This document shows positions 62,222 to 64,000 of a stretch of DNA of 64,000 nt, in pieces. Both the position numbers and the translations under genes were made by a program. Within the stretch, counting starts at the first letter, position 1. Each line of letters starts with the position of its first letter. Below the pieces are notes generated by a model, which worked only from the letters and a program-made list of their open reading frames with translations, was not told where the DNA came from and ran no database searches. The stretch is from NCBI RefSeq assembly GCF_000177075.1, contig NZ_ADEG01000068.1, positions 42,116 to 106,115 on the forward strand, written 5' to 3'. The stretch is from Hoylesella buccalis ATCC 35310. Lineage in GTDB: Bacteria; Bacteroidota; Bacteroidia; Bacteroidales; Bacteroidaceae.

Positions 62222-63739
62222 TTAGTCGTTTAATCGTTTGAATGCTTGTGGGATGAAACGCACGATGTCGCCGGCCGTCATGCTCTCCTGTCCCAGTTCT
62301 TTGGCGGCCAAGTCGCCCGCCAATCCGTGCAGGTACATGCCCACGGCGCAGGCGTCAGCCGGTTGGTAACCACGCGCTGCCAGTCCCGTGATGATGCCCG
62401 TTAGCACGTCGCCGCTGCCCGCCGTGGCCATTCCCGCATTGCCGGTGGCGTTGAAGATGACGTGACCGTCGGGCAGACAGAGTGCCGTGTGATGCCCTTT
62501 CAGCAACACATAACCATGCAGACGTTGGGCCAGTTCGATGGCCTTTTGTAGTCTTTCGTAGCTACCCCCACAGGTATTTCCCACCAGTCGGTCGAACTCT
62601 TTGGGGTGTGGCGTTAGGATGATGTTCTTGGGCAGCTGCTGCATCCATGCGCGGTGCGTGCCCAGCATGTTCAGGGCATCGGCATCGACGACCACAGGGC
62701 ACTGCGCACGGCGCACCTGAGCAATCATAGCGATGGCCGTGGTCTCATCCTGTCCCAGTCCGGGACCGATGCCCAACGCGTCAAAGTCGTCGGTATCAAC
62801 CGGCTCACTGAACACATTCTCGTCGGCATCGGCGCGCATTACCGCTTCCGGAACGCTGATTTGCAAGATGTCATTGTTGCGTTGGGGCGAGCATACCGTT
62901 ACCTTTCCCACGCCAGCTCGCAGACATGCCCTCGTTGCCAGTACGGCTGCGCCGGCCATGCCATAGCTGCCAGCCACCAAGAGCGCGTGTCCCATGTCGC
63001 CTTTGTGCGCCGTGCAGGACCTATGGAGCAGTTTTTGTCGCACGTCTTGCTCTTCCAAGATGGTGTAAGTTGCGTCCGTCTTGTTGATAAACTCCTCGGA
63101 CAACCGGATGTCCAGCACCTTCACACGGCCAAGAAAGCATTGCATGTCGGGCAGCATCATGGCCAGTTTCTTTTGTTGTAGCGTCAAGGTTAGGTTGGCC
63201 TTAATGATATGTGTGCGCACGTTGAACGTGTTGTCCTCGGGCAGCAGTCCCGATGGCAGGTCGATACTCACCACTTGACAAGCCGACTGGTTGATGTATT
63301 TCACCAGCGAGGCAAAGCCGCCGTTGAGCGGTTTGTTAAGTCCCGAACCAAAAAGACCGTCCACCACCAGGGTATCAGCGTCTAGGGTGGGCGGCTCAAA
63401 GTTGAGCGTAATCTCCTTGAACAGGTCTGCTTTTTTCGCCTCTACGATGCGTTTCTTGTTAATGGCACAGTCTTCCGACAGCTTGTTGCTGGTGTTGAAC
63501 AGGTAGACACTCACCGTGTAACCTTTTTCCGTCAGCATGCGAGCCACGGCCAGCGCATCGCCTCCGTTGTTTCCTGGACCGGCAAACACCACGACGGGCG
63601 TGCGGTTGGTCCACTCTTCGGTAATGGCTTGGGTTAAAGCCTGTGCGGCGCGTTCCATCAAATCGATGCTTTTGATGGGTTCGTGCGCAATGGTATGTTG
63701 GTCAAGCTCATGTATCTGAGCACTTGTAAATATCTTCAT
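62222..63739 (-). CDS. nnr: Bifunctional NAD(P)H-hydrate repair enzyme
   Basis: From the ATG at 63739 the protein has 505 residues; 13 codons upstream (to 63778) are open but non-homologous. The N-terminal epimerase half (about 1-215) has VVFAGPGNNGGDALAVARML (about 52-71) and LVVDGLFGSGLNKPL (about 125). The C-terminal ADP/ATP-dependent dehydratase half (about 225-505) has HKGDMGHALLVAGSYGMAGA (about 242-261), GIGPGLGQDE, ILTPHPKEF (about 375) and the catalytic GNAGMATAGSGDVLTG (about 430-445). It repairs hydrated NADH and NADPH in the cytosol. The DUF4831 gene follows 3 bases after its stop. Confidence 0.95.
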   Translation of the reverse strand: MKIFTSAQIHELDQHTIAHEPIKSIDLMERAAQALTQAITEEWTNRTPVVVFAGPGNNGGDALAVARMLTEKGYTVSVYLFNTSNKLSEDCAINKKRIVEAKKADLFKEITLNFEPPTLDADTLVVDGLFGSGLNKPLNGGFASLVKYINQSACQVVSIDLPSGLLPEDNTFNVRTHIIKANLTLTLQQKKLAMMLPDMQCFLGRVKVLDIRLSEEFINKTDATYTILEEQDVRQKLLHRSCTAHKGDMGHALLVAGSYGMAGAAVLATRACLRAGVGKVTVCSPQRNNDILQISVPEAVMRADADENVFSEPVDTDDFDALGIGPGLGQDETTAIAMIAQVRRAQCPVVVDADALNMLGTHRAWMQQLPKNIILTPHPKEFDRLVGNTCGGSYERLQKAIELAQRLHGYVLLKGHHTALCLPDGHVIFNATGNAGMATAGSGDVLTGIITGLAARGYQPADACAVGMYLHGLAGDLAAKELGQESMTAGDIVRFIPQAFKRLND

Positions 63740-63831
63740 CCTTGCAAAAATACAAAAATAATACCAATGCATTAGCATGGGCTGTCCTATTTTTCGTTAA
63801 TTTGAATCAAAATGGGGCATCTGTTTTCACG

Positions 63832-64000
63832 GCTCTTTCATTGAAGAGCAATGTTGTTTAACAACAAATGTAACAAATGTAACGTATAAAGTAAACAAGG
63901 CAATGAACGCAAGCGTTCTGCGAATGAAAGCAAGTCTACCGACATGAACATGCTGCATGTGTTTGCCAAACTCGTTTGATTAGATGAACGCTGGCGTTCA
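63832..64000. repeat. Palindromic motifs in the window's last intergenic stretch
   Basis: This region upstream of nnr holds no gene. GCTCTT-TCATTG-AAGAGC (63832-63849) can form a short hairpin. GAACGC-AA-GCGTTC (63905-63918) and TGAACGC-TG-GCGTTCA (63985-64000) are two copies of one dyad, 80 bases apart. ACAAATGTA is repeated twice near 63864. The dyads could be operator sites for a gene beyond the window, or repetitive extragenic palindromes. Confidence 0.4.

Noticed and set aside
1..64000. tRNA, rRNA, CRISPR arrays, insertion sequences, prophage genes
   Set aside because: No regularly spaced direct repeats, transposase or integrase motifs, or tRNA-like T-loops were seen in the intergenic regions; small RNAs without strong signals could still be missed by eye.

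Overview
The window looks like chromosomal DNA of a Bacteroidales bacterium, most likely of the Prevotellaceae. The evidence is two SusC/SusD (RagA/RagB) pairs, Bacteroidota-only families (DUF4831, DUF4876, a membrane-anchored MutS-like ATPase, DUF5117/DUF5118-type metalloproteases), a protein ending in a type IX secretion-like sorting domain, and many promoters of the Bacteroidota form TTTG/TTG, 19-20 bp, TAnnTTTG. I saw no rRNA, tRNA, CRISPR array, transposase or phage gene. Protein identities come from reading motifs, not from database searches.

Layout. 1-5134: an operon on the minus strand with gdhA (glutamate dehydrogenase) and a truncated RlpA-like gene, divergent from a large gene that joins two receiver-like domains to a PEP-synthase-type ATP-binding domain. 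5796-22232: a regulated export island. A histidine kinase and a sigma-54 activator are read leftwards. A 13.7 kb operon is read rightwards: a TolC-like channel, an HlyD-like adaptor, four large double-FtsX permeases, a GIN-domain (DUF2807) lipoprotein and one ABC ATPase. The control region between them holds two 17-bp dyads and a good -24/-12 promoter match. 22233-23446: a gene-poor stretch with a dispersed repeat and a promoter-terminator pair that could make a small RNA of about 60 nt. 23447-25590: a YitT-family membrane protein and a porin-like protein.

25777-34726: a nutrient-uptake locus with an exported zinc metalloprotease, SusC, SusD and a secreted protein with a C-terminal sorting domain, closed by a terminator; peptide or protein use is a plausible role. 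34911-36683: the membrane-bound MutS-like ATPase. 36867-43558 (minus): a TonB-dependent receptor followed by three lipoprotein genes, two of which are distant paralogues of each other; metal or metal-complex uptake is a reasonable guess. 43926-45155: a FucP-like sugar transporter. 45955-56141 (minus): a second polysaccharide-utilisation-type locus with SusC, SusD, alkaline phosphatase, a GH63/GH37-like glycosidase, a ROK sugar kinase and a metallophosphoesterase with a PA14 domain. Two exported phosphatases with one glycosidase and one kinase point to a phosphorylated glycan or sugar phosphate as substrate.

57388-63739: housekeeping and metabolic genes: class II fructose-bisphosphate aldolase, a GH3 beta-glucosidase, DUF4831 and the NAD(P)H-hydrate repair enzyme Nnr. 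A 0.4 kb intergenic repeat occurs three times (about 5.3, 22.4 and 56.5 kb), each time between unrelated operons.
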